Positions 8,932 to 17,475 are shown, numbered from the stretch's first letter. The stretch is 64,000 nucleotides of DNA from Bacteroidota bacterium (GCA_027592755.1 JAQCLE010000001.1:53835-117834), one strand, 5' to 3'. The notes: generated by a model not told the origin, from the sequence alone. Numbers and translations: made by a program.

Positions 8932-9927
8932 TTGGTAAAAATCGCAGATATAGCGCTTGGTGAATTTCCCCTGTTACTAGCTCCTATGGAGGATGTGAGC
9001 GATCCTCCCTTCCGTGCAGTGTGTAAAGATCAGGGCGTTGATTTGATGTATACGGAATTCATTTCCTCAGAGGGTTTGATTCGCGATGCCAGAAAGAGTG
9101 TTCAAAAGCTGGATATCTATGATTATGAACGCCCGATTGGGATCCAGATTTTCGGTGACAAAATCGAAACGATGAGAGAGGCCGCAGCAATTGCAGAGAC
9201 TGCAGACCCTGAACTTATTGATATCAACTATGGCTGTCCGGTGAAAAAAGTGGCCTGTAAAGGTGCTGGAGCCGGCATACTCCTTGACCTTCCCAAAATG
9301 CAGCGAATGACTGCTGAAATTGTAAAGCAGGTGGATAAACCTGTGACTGTCAAGACGAGATTGGGATGGGATGATGACTCAATCAAAATTGTTGAGGTAG
9401 CCAAAAGGTTACAGGATGTTGGGATAAAGGCATTAACGATCCATGGACGTACCAGGAAGCAGATGTACAAAGGTGAAGCCAATTGGGATTTTATCGCTGA
9501 AGTAAAAAATGACCCTGAAATCGAAATCCCAATTTTTGGTAATGGGGACGTTGATTCACCTGAAAAAGCAATGGAATACAGGAATAAATATGGCGTTGAT
9601 GGGATCATGATCGGACGGGCATCCATTGGCAATCCATGGATATTCAAAGAGATTAAGCACTTTCTAAAAACTGGTGAAAATCTTCCTGAGCCCGACCTTG
9701 CCGAAAGAGTAAAGGTGGTGTTGAAGCACCTTGCCTTTTCTATCGAGTGGAAAGGGGAGAAAATAGGCATTAATGAGATGAAAAGGCATTATTCCAATTA
9801 TTTCCGAGGCATTCAGAATTTCAAAATCTATCGCACCAGGTTGGTTACTTCCAATAACTATTCTGAAGTTATGGACATTCTAAATGAGGTGGCCAACACT
9901 TATCAGGGTGATTTGATACCGGTTTAA
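8932..9927 (+). CDS. dusB: tRNA-dihydrouridine synthase B, TTG start
   Basis: An FMN enzyme of 331 residues that reduces uridines in the tRNA D-loop. LLLAPMEDVSDPPFR, INYGCPVKKVACKGAGAG (with the catalytic Cys), LTIHGRTRKQMYKG and DGIMIGRASIGNPWIF are all characteristic. The only usable start is TTG at 8932: upstream in frame a stop occurs at 8902 with no ATG or GTG between. The N-terminus MVKIADIALGEFPLLLAPMED is the one usual in Bacteroidota DusB, which supports TTG. The stop overlaps the first base of the following reading frame. Confidence 0.93.
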   Translation: MVKIADIALGEFPLLLAPMEDVSDPPFRAVCKDQGVDLMYTEFISSEGLIRDARKSVQKLDIYDYERPIGIQIFGDKIETMREAAAIAETADPELIDINYGCPVKKVACKGAGAGILLDLPKMQRMTAEIVKQVDKPVTVKTRLGWDDDSIKIVEVAKRLQDVGIKALTIHGRTRKQMYKGEANWDFIAEVKNDPEIEIPIFGNGDVDSPEKAMEYRNKYGVDGIMIGRASIGNPWIFKEIKHFLKTGENLPEPDLAERVKVVLKHLAFSIEWKGEKIGINEMKRHYSNYFRGIQNFKIYRTRLVTSNNYSEVMDILNEVANTYQGDLIPV

Positions 9928-10755
9928 TGGGAGGACAATTTGATTCAAAACCCGATTTAAAGGCCTGGTTACTATTGATTTTTCTTTCCTTAATATGGGG
10001 AACCTCGTTCATTCTTATTAAAAGGGGGCTTGTTGTTTTCAACGCAGGAGAAGTAGGCGCTTTGAGAATTGCAATGGCAGGGGTGCTCCTATCTCCAATT
10101 GCTGTTTTTAATCTCAATCAAATCTCAAAAAAGGATTGGCTCAAACTACTGTTGATTGGTATGGTTGGGACTTTTATCCCATCATTTCTATTTGCAATAG
10201 CCCAGACAAAACTTGACAGTGGACTGACAGGTGTTTTTACTGCCCTCACTCCAATGTGGGTACTACTTCTTGGTGTTGTTTTTTTTGAACAACATATGCG
10301 ATGGAGGCGCAATATTGGTCTCTTGATTGGACTATTGGGTTCTGTGTTCCTGATACTTTCCGGCTCACAGGGTAAGTTTCAAAACATAAATTATTATGCC
10401 CTTTTTGTAATCGCATCCACATTCTTGTATTGGTGAGTCCCATGGCTGTATTTTACCTTTTCATGAATTCGGACTTTGTCAATAAAATGGAAATGCATCC
10501 AGGGTTTTGGACAGCGTTTTTCTACATATCCTTGCTTGGTATTTTTGGAACGGCAATAGCATTGGTAATATTCAACAACCTTGTGCAAATGACCACACCA
10601 ATATTCACAAGTTCTGTCACTTACCTGATCCCGATCGTGGCTATTTTATGGGGGTAATTGATGGTGAGTCTTTATTTGCCATTCACTACTTTGCAATCAT
10701 AGCAATTTTAGTTGGTGTTTATTTGGTCAACAGATCAGAGTCCATTAGCGCTTAA
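9927..10755 (+). pseudogene. EamA/DMT-type transporter, disrupted in two places
   Basis: Three reading frames together make one drug/metabolite transporter of the EamA family. Frame one (9927-10436) encodes the first EamA repeat (LIWGTSFILIKRGL, FIPSFLFAIAQTKLDSGLTGVFTALTPMWVLLLG). It ends at a TGA just after ASTFLYW, where the second repeat should begin. Frame two (from about 10430) resumes with SPMAVFYLFMNSDF and runs to TPIFTSSVTYLIPIVAILWG. About 30 codons expected between these parts are absent. At about 10650 a run of five G ends frame two; one more G would restore GVIDGESLFAIHYFAIIAILVG to the end. The first break looks like a deletion and the second could be a homopolymer sequencing error. 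The tail overlaps the convergent methyltransferase gene. Confidence 0.75.
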
Positions 10756-11326
10756 AGCGTGGCACCAACATGGGGACTTTCTCTTTGTATTTCCGATAAT
10801 CATCGCCAAATTCCATTTCTAGTTTTTGTTCCTCAAGTTGAATTCCGATTATGATGTAAATGACAACACAGATAAGTGTTACCAGGTTGAGCATTTTGGG
10901 GTTAAATAAAAAAAATCCGGAAACGATGAGAATTGTGCCTGTGTAAATAGGATGACGTACTTGTTTTAGAATCCCGTTCAGGGATAATTGCTTTCCCTGG
11001 GTTTCTTTTTTAATGCCAAGAAATTCACGAATAGAATATTCTTTAAAAGAGAGCTTAAGAAAAATAATCCCCCATGTTGCCAGGGCAAGTCCCAGGAACT
11101 TTAGAATTGGTGAACCGGTAAGGATTTGATCGGACGGCGTGGTTGCCAGCATCAGCAAAATATACAACAGCCCCAGGATTGATACCAGGTTGTAAAAGAT
11201 TCTATAATTTTGGTGGAGCCACGGAGATAAATTCAAGATAATTTTTTTAAAGGCAATGGAAGCCATAAAACTATGGAGGCTGAAATACACCAACCACATT
11301 AAAATGAATTTCAAAATGTCATTCAT
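10745..11326 (-). CDS. Isoprenylcysteine/phospholipid methyltransferase-like membrane protein
   Basis: The product is 193 residues with four to five transmembrane helices. The C-terminal half has the ICMT/PEMT-type SAM-binding pattern: VRHPIYTGTILI (about residues 122-133) and EEQKLEMEFGDDYRKYKEKVP (about 167-187), the EE...Y.Y..VP ending of this superfamily. Members methylate lipids or prenylated cysteines; the bacterial substrates are largely unknown. The gene runs convergently into the broken EamA gene with an 11-base overlap. Confidence 0.8.
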   Translation of the reverse strand: MNDILKFILMWLVYFSLHSFMASIAFKKIILNLSPWLHQNYRIFYNLVSILGLLYILLMLATTPSDQILTGSPILKFLGLALATWGIIFLKLSFKEYSIREFLGIKKETQGKQLSLNGILKQVRHPIYTGTILIVSGFFLFNPKMLNLVTLICVVIYIIIGIQLEEQKLEMEFGDDYRKYKEKVPMLVPRFKR

Positions 11327-11399
11327 AGGTCTAATTTATTCTCCTTAGCGGAGATAATCTAAACTGGCTTGAAACCTTGTAAATTTGCGGGCTAATAAA

Positions 11400-12608
11400 A
11401 TGATCAAAATAGGGATTATAAAAGAAGGGAAAACTCCACCTGACCACAGGGTGCCTTTGACACCTACGCAGGCAAAGTTTGTCAAAGAATTCTTCTCTGA
11501 GGTAAATGTCGTTTGCCAATCGAGTAATATCAGATGTTTCAGCGATTCTCAATATGCTGATCAGGGCATTGAAATTGTTGATCAGCTAAATGATTGCGAT
11601 GTTATTCTGGGCGTCAAAGAAGTTCAATTCAACGATTTAATTGACGATAAAACCTATCTATTCTTTTCTCATACAACCAAAGCGCAATCCTACAATCGCA
11701 AGTTGTTGCAGACAGTTCTTGAAAAAAGAATAACCCTTGTTGATTATGAGATGCTCACTGAAGTGGCAGGGCCAAGAATAATTGCTTTTGGCCGTTGGGC
11801 GGGCATAGTGGGTGCTTATAATGCACTTTATACTTATGGACAGCGGTGTAACAGCTTTGATTTGAAAAGGGCCTTTGAATGCGTCAATTACAAGGACCTC
11901 AAAACGGAGTATCCCAAAATCAAACTTCCTTCAATTAAAATAGCCATTACCGGGGATGGAAGGGTCTCAAACGGTGCGGTGGAAGTTTTGACTGATGCAG
12001 GCATTAGAAAAGTTTCCCCAATTGATTACCTGGAAAAGAATTTTAAAGAACCCGTTTTCACACAGCTGAGCATGGGGGAGTATAACTATCATTTTGATGG
12101 AAAGGATTTTGATCTTAATGAGTTTTTTCAATATCCAGAAAACTTCAGATCTGATTTCCTCAAGTTTACCAGGGTAACGGATGTGTTGATCGCCGCGGCT
12201 TTTTGGGATCCGTCAGCACCTGTTTTGTTCAGGGTAAATGATATGATGGATGACAGTTTCAGAATAAAAGTAATTGCGGATATCACTTGCGATATTGAGG
12301 GATCAATTCCCTCCACAAAAGTGCCGGCAACAATTGAAAACCCGGTTTATGATTTCAATCCGGCTGGAAATAAAGTTTGCCCACCGTATTCTGATGAAAG
12401 CAATGTTAGTGTGATGGCTGTTGACAACCTGCCTGGTGAACTGCCCCGTGATTCATCCGAAGACTTTGGGAATCAAATGATAAAGAATGTTATCCCGCAC
12501 CTGGTTGGCGACGACAGTCTGGAGATTATTAAAAGGGCTACAATAACCCAGAAAGGAAAACTCTCACCAGGTTACAGTTATTTACAGTCTTTTGTTGAAG
12601 GCCTGTAG
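11400..12608 (+). CDS. Saccharopine dehydrogenase/alanine dehydrogenase-like NAD(P)-dependent enzyme
   Basis: I take the ATG at 11400, giving 402 residues, over an in-frame TTG at 11385. The N-terminus MIKIGIIKEGKTPPDHRVPLTP is that of the AlaDH/PNT N-terminal domain, in which the Arg/Lys bind the carboxylate of the substrate. AFGRWAGIVGAYN is closer to lysine-forming saccharopine dehydrogenases than to alanine dehydrogenase. A Rossmann domain follows (IKIAITGDGRVSNGAVEVL, about residues 178-196) and then VIADITCDIEGSIPST. The likely reaction is oxidation of an amino-acid or opine-type substrate, but its identity is open. The stop is 2 bases from the convergent RidA gene. Confidence 0.8.
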   Translation: MIKIGIIKEGKTPPDHRVPLTPTQAKFVKEFFSEVNVVCQSSNIRCFSDSQYADQGIEIVDQLNDCDVILGVKEVQFNDLIDDKTYLFFSHTTKAQSYNRKLLQTVLEKRITLVDYEMLTEVAGPRIIAFGRWAGIVGAYNALYTYGQRCNSFDLKRAFECVNYKDLKTEYPKIKLPSIKIAITGDGRVSNGAVEVLTDAGIRKVSPIDYLEKNFKEPVFTQLSMGEYNYHFDGKDFDLNEFFQYPENFRSDFLKFTRVTDVLIAAAFWDPSAPVLFRVNDMMDDSFRIKVIADITCDIEGSIPSTKVPATIENPVYDFNPAGNKVCPPYSDESNVSVMAVDNLPGELPRDSSEDFGNQMIKNVIPHLVGDDSLEIIKRATITQKGKLSPGYSYLQSFVEGL

Positions 12609-12610
12609 GT

Positions 12611-13168
12611 CTATTCTTCAATCTCAACAATCATTTCAACTTCTATTGCTATACCCCCTGGTAATGAACCCATGCCTACAGCGGCCCGGGCATGTTTACC
12701 TTTTTCACCAAAAACTGCCACCATCAGGTCTGAATAGCCATTAACTACAGCTGGTTGATCCCCGAAATCGGGCGTGCCATTCACCATTCCTAAAACTTTT
12801 ACAATGCGTTTCACTTTGTTCAGATCACCCAATTCCGCTTTGAGGACGGCTAATTGGCTAATTCCGGTTAGCCTTGCAGCCTCGTATCCTTCTTCAATGG
12901 TAAGGTCTGCACCGAGTTTACCGGTTACCATGGTTCCGTCAGGTTTATTGGGGCCTTTGCCGGCAAGGAAAAGGAGGTTACCTGTTTTTACAGCGTTAAC
13001 ATAGTTGGCCACAGGAGCGGCTGGTTCGGGGAGTTCAATGCCCAATTCTTCAAGTCTCTTGTTGGCATCCCAATTCTGTTGTTCAGAAAGCATTGAGGTA
13101 TTTTGATTTTGTGTTTGAGGCCCGGCGCATGAAGCACCTATCAAAAAAAGGAAGTAGAATCTTTTCAT
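12611..13168 (-). CDS. RidA/YjgF-family protein with an export signal
   Basis: The product has 185 residues. The C-terminal ~135 residues are a RidA domain: VKTGNLLFLAGKGPN, LADLNKVKR-type segment, and HARAAVGMGSLPGGIAIEVE with the Arg and Glu that bind 2-aminoacrylate-type carboxylates in RidA. Unlike cytosolic RidA, the N-terminus is a short hydrophobic signal ending in Cys14 (FLFLIGASC), followed by a polar linker. It is therefore probably a lipoprotein or periplasmic protein. Enamine/imine deaminase activity is the family role; why it is exported is unknown. Confidence 0.85.
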   Translation of the reverse strand: MKRFYFLFLIGASCAGPQTQNQNTSMLSEQQNWDANKRLEELGIELPEPAAPVANYVNAVKTGNLLFLAGKGPNKPDGTMVTGKLGADLTIEEGYEAARLTGISQLAVLKAELGDLNKVKRIVKVLGMVNGTPDFGDQPAVVNGYSDLMVAVFGEKGKHARAAVGMGSLPGGIAIEVEMIVEIEE

Positions 13169-13265
13169 ATCAAATGGATTTTATTTATTGAAAGTAAGGA
13201 AGTTTTAAACTGATTTCAAATGTAAGCGGAAAGCTAAAATATATATCTTTGGCAGATTATTCTTT

Positions 13266-13317
13266 GGGGTATTAGCTCAGTTGCCTGCCTGCCGGCAGGC
13301 AGGGTTAAGAGTTTAAG
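13266..13317 (+). pseudogene. Decayed tRNA-Val 5' half interrupted by a palindrome
   Basis: Bases 13266-13283 (GGGGTATTAGCTCAGTTG) are identical to the first 18 bases of the intact tRNA-Val at 13326. If the palindrome at 13284-13303 is removed, the sequence continues as GTTAAGAGTTTAAG, recognisably the tRNA's GTTTAGAGCGCTTG with four substitutions. The copy then stops about 36 bases in. It looks like a tandem tRNA duplicate that lost its 3' half and took an insertion in the D-loop. It cannot fold as a tRNA. Confidence 0.65.
13284..13303. repeat. Perfect 20-bp GC-rich palindrome in the tRNA remnant
   Basis: CCTGCCTGCC is followed directly by its exact reverse complement GGCAGGCAGG. The GC content (80%) is far above the surrounding AT-rich sequence. 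It sits exactly in the D-loop position of the tRNA remnant, as if inserted there. No second copy was seen in this window. It resembles short dispersed palindromic repeats of bacterial genomes, but that is inference. Confidence 0.8.
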
Positions 13318-13325
13318 AATTATAT

Positions 13326-13400
13326 GGGGTATTAGCTCAGTTGGTTTAGAGCGCTTGCTTGACAGGCAAGAGGTCACTGGTTCGAATCCAGTATATCCCA
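13326..13400 (+). tRNA. tRNA-Val (anticodon GAC)
   Basis: A full cloverleaf can be drawn. The acceptor arm GGGGTAT pairs with ATATCCC (one G-U), the D-arm GCTC pairs with GAGC, and the anticodon stem CTTGC pairs with GCAAG. The loop TTGACAG shows anticodon GAC. The T-arm is ACTGG-TTCGAAT-CCAGT, and the discriminator base is A. The CCA end is not encoded. The gene marks the boundary between housekeeping genes to the left and the glycan-utilisation region to the right. Confidence 0.95.
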
Positions 13401-13412
13401 CCTGATAATCAG

Positions 13413-13445
13413 AGAGTTACATATATTAATTTGTAACTCTTTTTT
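13413..13445 (+). terminator. Rho-independent terminator after tRNA-Val
   Basis: AGAGTTACA (13413-13421) pairs perfectly with TGTAACTCT (13432-13440) across a 10-base loop, followed by five T. It begins 12 bases after the tRNA and would end its transcript. Confidence 0.8.
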
Positions 13446-14058
13446 ATTTGCAAGCTATTTGTAAGCAGATTAGACCCGATCCAACAAGAGACTAACAGAT
13501 ACATTGATTGATCAAACAATATTCCGATTCAAGAGCCTTTCCTGCCAAAGGCACCTTTGGCGCATTTTCGGAGCTTCCTCTTTCTATCGCCTTCCAATTA
13601 TAAATGACAAACCGATCCAGGTTATGGCATGAAAAAATAGGGTGCTTGCACCCGGTTGGAAACACATACCTAAAAGGTGGAGGTTTTCAAATTTTTACTT
13701 ACCATGTTCTGGATGTAAGGTTTGTAACTTGATAGAAAGAGGGCGGAGAAGAATGTCTTGGAGGGCCAATTTAAAATCGAAAAAGCGATTTTGGGAAGAG
13801 CTTTTTTACTATATAGCTTATGACATCAGTAGTCGAGGTTCAGTTGACCTTTTTTTTGGATGCCATAGTCTCTTACCATTTGTTCAAATGTTTGAACGAC
13901 GAAAAAAGCGAACCATAATATTGCTTGATTTTGCTTTTTTAATGAGTGCTATCTAAAACTTGTTAAATAAAGCAAAAAGAGTACGTGCTCATGTTAAAAT
14001 AAAGGTAGTATTCAAGATTGTACTGCTATAGATTGGGGGTTTTATCCTGGCCTGAACT
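13446..14058. other. Long intergenic stretch between tRNA-Val and the fuconate dehydratase gene
   Basis: I see no convincing gene here. An 8-bp inverted repeat, GCCAAAGG/CCTTTGGC, lies at 13544-13561. A 104-codon GTG-initiated frame at 13642-13956 has an unnatural composition (clusters of Arg/Lys/Trp, no recognisable domain) and is probably chance. The position directly after a tRNA, before a large accessory region, is where remnants of an integration event would be expected, but no integrase fragment or repeat of the tRNA 3' end was found. The promoter of the downstream catabolic genes should lie in the last 100 bases. Confidence 0.5.
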
Positions 14059-15381
14059 ATGCGTAGTACAATAGTGTCGGTGGAAGTTAGAGACGTTAGA
14101 TTCCCTACGAGTAGGTCATTAGATGGCTCCGATGCTATGAATCCTGACCCTGACTATTCAGCTGCTTACGTAATTTTAAAGACTGACCGTTCAGATGGTT
14201 TAGAAGGTCATGGATTAACTTTCACAATTGGCCGTGGCAATGAGCTTTGTGTTGCCGCAATTAAAGCACTATCCCATCTTGTTATTGGACAGACTCTTGA
14301 ATCCATTACGGAGGATTTTGGTTGTTTTTGGAGGAAACTAATCACCGAAGATAGCCAATTGAGATGGCTGGGCCCGGAGAAAGGTGTTATTCATATGGCT
14401 ACCGGAGCAGTTGTTAATGCCATTTGGGATCTTTATGCTAAAGTTGCCAAAAAACCACTATGGAAATTGGTTGCCGATATGACACCGGAAGAGCTGATAA
14501 AATGCATTGATTTCAGTTATATAACAGATGCGATCACTCCCGATGAGGCCCTTTCCTTACTCAGAAAAAATGAGTTAACTAAGCGGGAAAGAATTGAAGA
14601 CTTAATGGAAAATGGGTATCCTGCTTATACTACATCAGCAGGGTGGTTAGGCTATTCAGATGATAAGATAAGAGGGCTATGTCGTGAAGCCGTAAGGGAT
14701 GGATGGAAGCATATTAAAATGAAAGTTGGAGCGGATTTGAAAGATGATATGAGGAGAGCTGCAATAATACGAGAGGAGATCGGTGAGGAATTGAAATTGA
14801 TGATGGATGCCAATCAACGATGGGATGTGAACGAAGCAATTGACAACATTAATGAGTTGTCGAGATTCGACTTATGGTGGATAGAGGAACCAACCAGTCC
14901 CGATGATATACTGGGACATGCAGCTATAGCTAAGGCTGTTACTCCGATTAAGGTAGCCACTGGAGAGCATTGTCAAAACAGGGTGATATTTAAACAATTG
15001 ATGCAGGCTAATGCAATTGACATTTGCCAAATAGATAGTTGTCGTGTGGGAGGGGTAAATGAGGTATTAGCCATCTTATTATTGGCAGCAAAATTCAATA
15101 TACCTGTATGTCCCCATGGAGGAGGAGTTGGGCTATGTGAGCATGTACAACATCTGGCCATGATAGATTATATTAGTATTAGTGGATCTAAAGAAAATCG
15201 GGTAATAGAATATGTTGGTCATTTACATGAACATTTTAAAGATCCGGTGCTCATAAAGAATGCGGCCTATATGCCCCCTCAATTACCGGGATATTCAATT
15301 GAAATGAAGATAGAAACCTTAAATGATTATCAATATCCTGATGGTATTGTTTGGAGAGAAATGGAAGTTGTGACTAATTAA
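14059..15381 (+). CDS. L-fuconate dehydratase (enolase superfamily)
   Basis: The product is 440 residues and matches the bacterial/ENOSF1 L-fuconate dehydratases over its whole length (GHGLTFTIGRGNE, TTSAGWLGYSDD, CPHGGGVGLCEH). Catalytic and metal residues can be placed: the KxK pair K220/K222, metal ligands D250, E276 and E303, and the general acid/base H353. The spacing matches that known for the Xanthomonas enzyme. It dehydrates L-fuconate to 2-keto-3-deoxy-L-fuconate in the non-phosphorylated L-fucose pathway, and relatives also accept L-galactonate. It is the first of three catabolic genes in a row (SDR and FMN dehydrogenase follow). The cytosolic location is inferred from the lack of a signal peptide. 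Confidence 0.93.
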   Translation: MRSTIVSVEVRDVRFPTSRSLDGSDAMNPDPDYSAAYVILKTDRSDGLEGHGLTFTIGRGNELCVAAIKALSHLVIGQTLESITEDFGCFWRKLITEDSQLRWLGPEKGVIHMATGAVVNAIWDLYAKVAKKPLWKLVADMTPEELIKCIDFSYITDAITPDEALSLLRKNELTKRERIEDLMENGYPAYTTSAGWLGYSDDKIRGLCREAVRDGWKHIKMKVGADLKDDMRRAAIIREEIGEELKLMMDANQRWDVNEAIDNINELSRFDLWWIEEPTSPDDILGHAAIAKAVTPIKVATGEHCQNRVIFKQLMQANAIDICQIDSCRVGGVNEVLAILLLAAKFNIPVCPHGGGVGLCEHVQHLAMIDYISISGSKENRVIEYVGHLHEHFKDPVLIKNAAYMPPQLPGYSIEMKIETLNDYQYPDGIVWREMEVVTN

Positions 15382-15481
15382 CCGTAGCGAGAAGAGATAA
15401 GAACGAGCATACAAAATTTTTTCTCAACTGCCTACACCTTTAAATGTTTTATGGATGCGGATAAAAAGTTAGATTGACTTA

Positions 15482-16261
15482 ATGAGAAAATTTGATCTTG
15501 ATAATAAGGTAATAGTCATAACAGGCGGTGGGAGCGGTATAGGAAGAGCTATAAGTGAAGTATTTGCTGCGGCAGGGGCTACTGTTCATATTTTGGAATC
15601 GAATATTGACCAGGCAGAAAGTGTTGTAGGAACAATTGTTAAAAGGAATGGGAAGGCAAATGCTTATTCATGTAATGTAGCGGTTCAAAGTGAGGTTAGT
15701 AGAACTTTAGACACTATTCAGAATCTGTCTAAAATAAATGTACTTATTAACAATGCTGGAATTGCTCATGTAGGAAATGTGGAGCACACTTCTGAGGAGG
15801 ATATGGATAGGCTTTATCAAGTTAATATTAAAGGTGTTTACAATTGCCTTCATGCAGTCATACCGCATATGAAAAAGAATGGTGGTGGGGTAATACTGAA
15901 TATGGCGTCTGTGGCTTCTAGTGTAGGCATAGCTGACCGCTTTGCCTATTCGATGACCAAAGGTGCTGTTTTGAGCATGACCTACTCCATTGCTCGGGAT
16001 TACATCAATGATAACATTCGATGTAACTGCATTTCTCCTGCAAGAATACATACCCCTTTCGTTGATGGTTTTATTGCCAAAAATTACCCCGAAAACAAGG
16101 AAGAAATGTTTCAAAAACTATCAAAATCGCAACCAATCGGTCGTATGGGCAGACCCGAAGAGGTTGCCAATTTAGCTCAATATCTATGTTCCGATGAAGC
16201 ATCTTTTATTACCGGAACCGATTATCCCATAGATGGAGGCTATATTAAACTAAACGGATAA
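15482..16261 (+). CDS. SDR, probable 2-keto-3-deoxy-L-fuconate dehydrogenase
   Basis: A classical SDR of 259 residues: TGGGSGIGRAI (cofactor loop, residues 14-24), NNAG, a catalytic Ser in NMASVASS, and YSMTK (YxxxK). The C-terminal GTDYPIDGGY is typical. The assignment to the third step of L-fucose catabolism, NAD-dependent oxidation to the 2,4-diketo acid, rests on its position between L-fuconate dehydratase and a lactate-oxidising enzyme and on general similarity. A generic 3-oxoacyl reductase label would fit the sequence alone. Confidence 0.75.
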   Translation: MRKFDLDNKVIVITGGGSGIGRAISEVFAAAGATVHILESNIDQAESVVGTIVKRNGKANAYSCNVAVQSEVSRTLDTIQNLSKINVLINNAGIAHVGNVEHTSEEDMDRLYQVNIKGVYNCLHAVIPHMKKNGGGVILNMASVASSVGIADRFAYSMTKGAVLSMTYSIARDYINDNIRCNCISPARIHTPFVDGFIAKNYPENKEEMFQKLSKSQPIGRMGRPEEVANLAQYLCSDEASFITGTDYPIDGGYIKLNG

Positions 16262-16329
16262 CAATTCCGTTTTAATCGGACTTAAGAGAGCTATTGCTTT
16301 GGAGAGATTTTAATGTCAAGAATTAATTC

Positions 16330-17475
16330 ATGGAACTTAACTACGACACCCGCTATCCTTCCATTGCCGATCTAAGAAGAAAAGCAAGAAAAAAAATGCC
16401 TCGATTTGCTTTTGAATACCTGGATGGGGGATGCAACGAAGATGTCAATCTTAATCGGAATAGGGCAGACCTACAAAAAATAAGACTCATGCCACAATAT
16501 CTTGTCGAGCATAATGGGTCAGATATGAATACTGAACTTTTTGGTCATACCTATGATGCACCTTTTGGAATTGCTCCTATTGGTTTGCAAGGACTAATGT
16601 GGCCGAAAGCTCCTGAAATTCTTGCAAAGGCAGCATTTGAACATAACATTCCTTTTATCCTGAGTACTGTCACTACTAGTAGTATAGAAAGGATATCTGA
16701 AATTACTGAAGGGAGGGCGTGGTTTCAGCTTTATCATCCAAAAGAAGAGAAATTAAGAAACGACCTCATCGACAGGGCTGCCGCTGCGGAGTGTCCCATA
16801 TTGGTAATATTATCAGATGTACCAACTTTTGGTTTTAGACCCAGAGATATACGAAATGGATTGGCCATGCCACCCAAAATGTCATTAAGAAATATTATAC
16901 AGATTATTGGAAGACCTAAGTGGGCTTTGAAAACGCTTTATCATGGACAACCAAATTTTGAAACTCTGAAACCCTATATGCCATCTAACCTTGACCTTAA
17001 ACAGTTGGGGAAATTCATGAATGACACTTTTTCAGGAAGGTTAAACGAGGAAAGAATTGCTCCTATTCGAGACAGATGGAAAGGCAAATTGGTTTTGAAA
17101 GGAGTGGTGAGTGAGGAAGATACCGAAAAGGCGATTCAGATGGGGGTGGATGGGATCATTGTCTCAAATCATGGAGGACGACAATTGGATGCGGGTCAGT
17201 CTTCAATTGTGCCAATGACCAATTTGGCAGTTAAATACAAAGCAAAAATAAAAGTAATGGTTGATAGTGGGTTGAGGAGTGGTCCGGATATTGGAAGGGC
17301 AATGGCCAGTGGCGCAGATTTTACATTTATGGGGCGGTCATTCATGTATGGAGTGGGTGCTTTAGGAACTAAAGGTGGTAACCATACAATCTCCCTCATC
17401 AAAACTGAACTACAACAGGTAATGGAACAAATAGGCTGTAAAAAAACCCAAGATTTTCCTAATCATTTGATTTAG
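16330..17475 (+). CDS. FMN-dependent alpha-hydroxy-acid dehydrogenase, probable L-lactate dehydrogenase
   Basis: A TIM-barrel flavoprotein of 381 residues. YPSIADLRRKARKKMPRFAFEYLDGG is the usual N-terminus. APIGLQGLMWPKAPE lines the FMN site, and the active-site motif SNHGGRQLDAG (about residues 278-288) holds the catalytic His and Arg. In the non-phosphorylated L-fucose route the last cleavage yields pyruvate and L-lactate, so an L-lactate oxidiser next to the dehydratase makes metabolic sense. Oxidation of another 2-hydroxy acid is possible. There is no signal peptide. Confidence 0.82.
   Translation: MELNYDTRYPSIADLRRKARKKMPRFAFEYLDGGCNEDVNLNRNRADLQKIRLMPQYLVEHNGSDMNTELFGHTYDAPFGIAPIGLQGLMWPKAPEILAKAAFEHNIPFILSTVTTSSIERISEITEGRAWFQLYHPKEEKLRNDLIDRAAAAECPILVILSDVPTFGFRPRDIRNGLAMPPKMSLRNIIQIIGRPKWALKTLYHGQPNFETLKPYMPSNLDLKQLGKFMNDTFSGRLNEERIAPIRDRWKGKLVLKGVVSEEDTEKAIQMGVDGIIVSNHGGRQLDAGQSSIVPMTNLAVKYKAKIKVMVDSGLRSGPDIGRAMASGADFTFMGRSFMYGVGALGTKGGNHTISLIKTELQQVMEQIGCKKTQDFPNHLI

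Noticed and set aside
9228..9770. 180-codon minus-strand frame opposite dusB
   Set aside because: Antisense shadow; dusB is certain on the plus strand.
10430..10755. Two short frames read as separate small genes
   Set aside because: They continue the EamA sequence in other frames and are better explained as parts of one broken gene.
13642..13956. 104-codon frame after the tRNA
   Set aside because: GTG start, no domain, odd run of basic and aromatic residues, no neighbour coupling; probably chance in a non-coding stretch.
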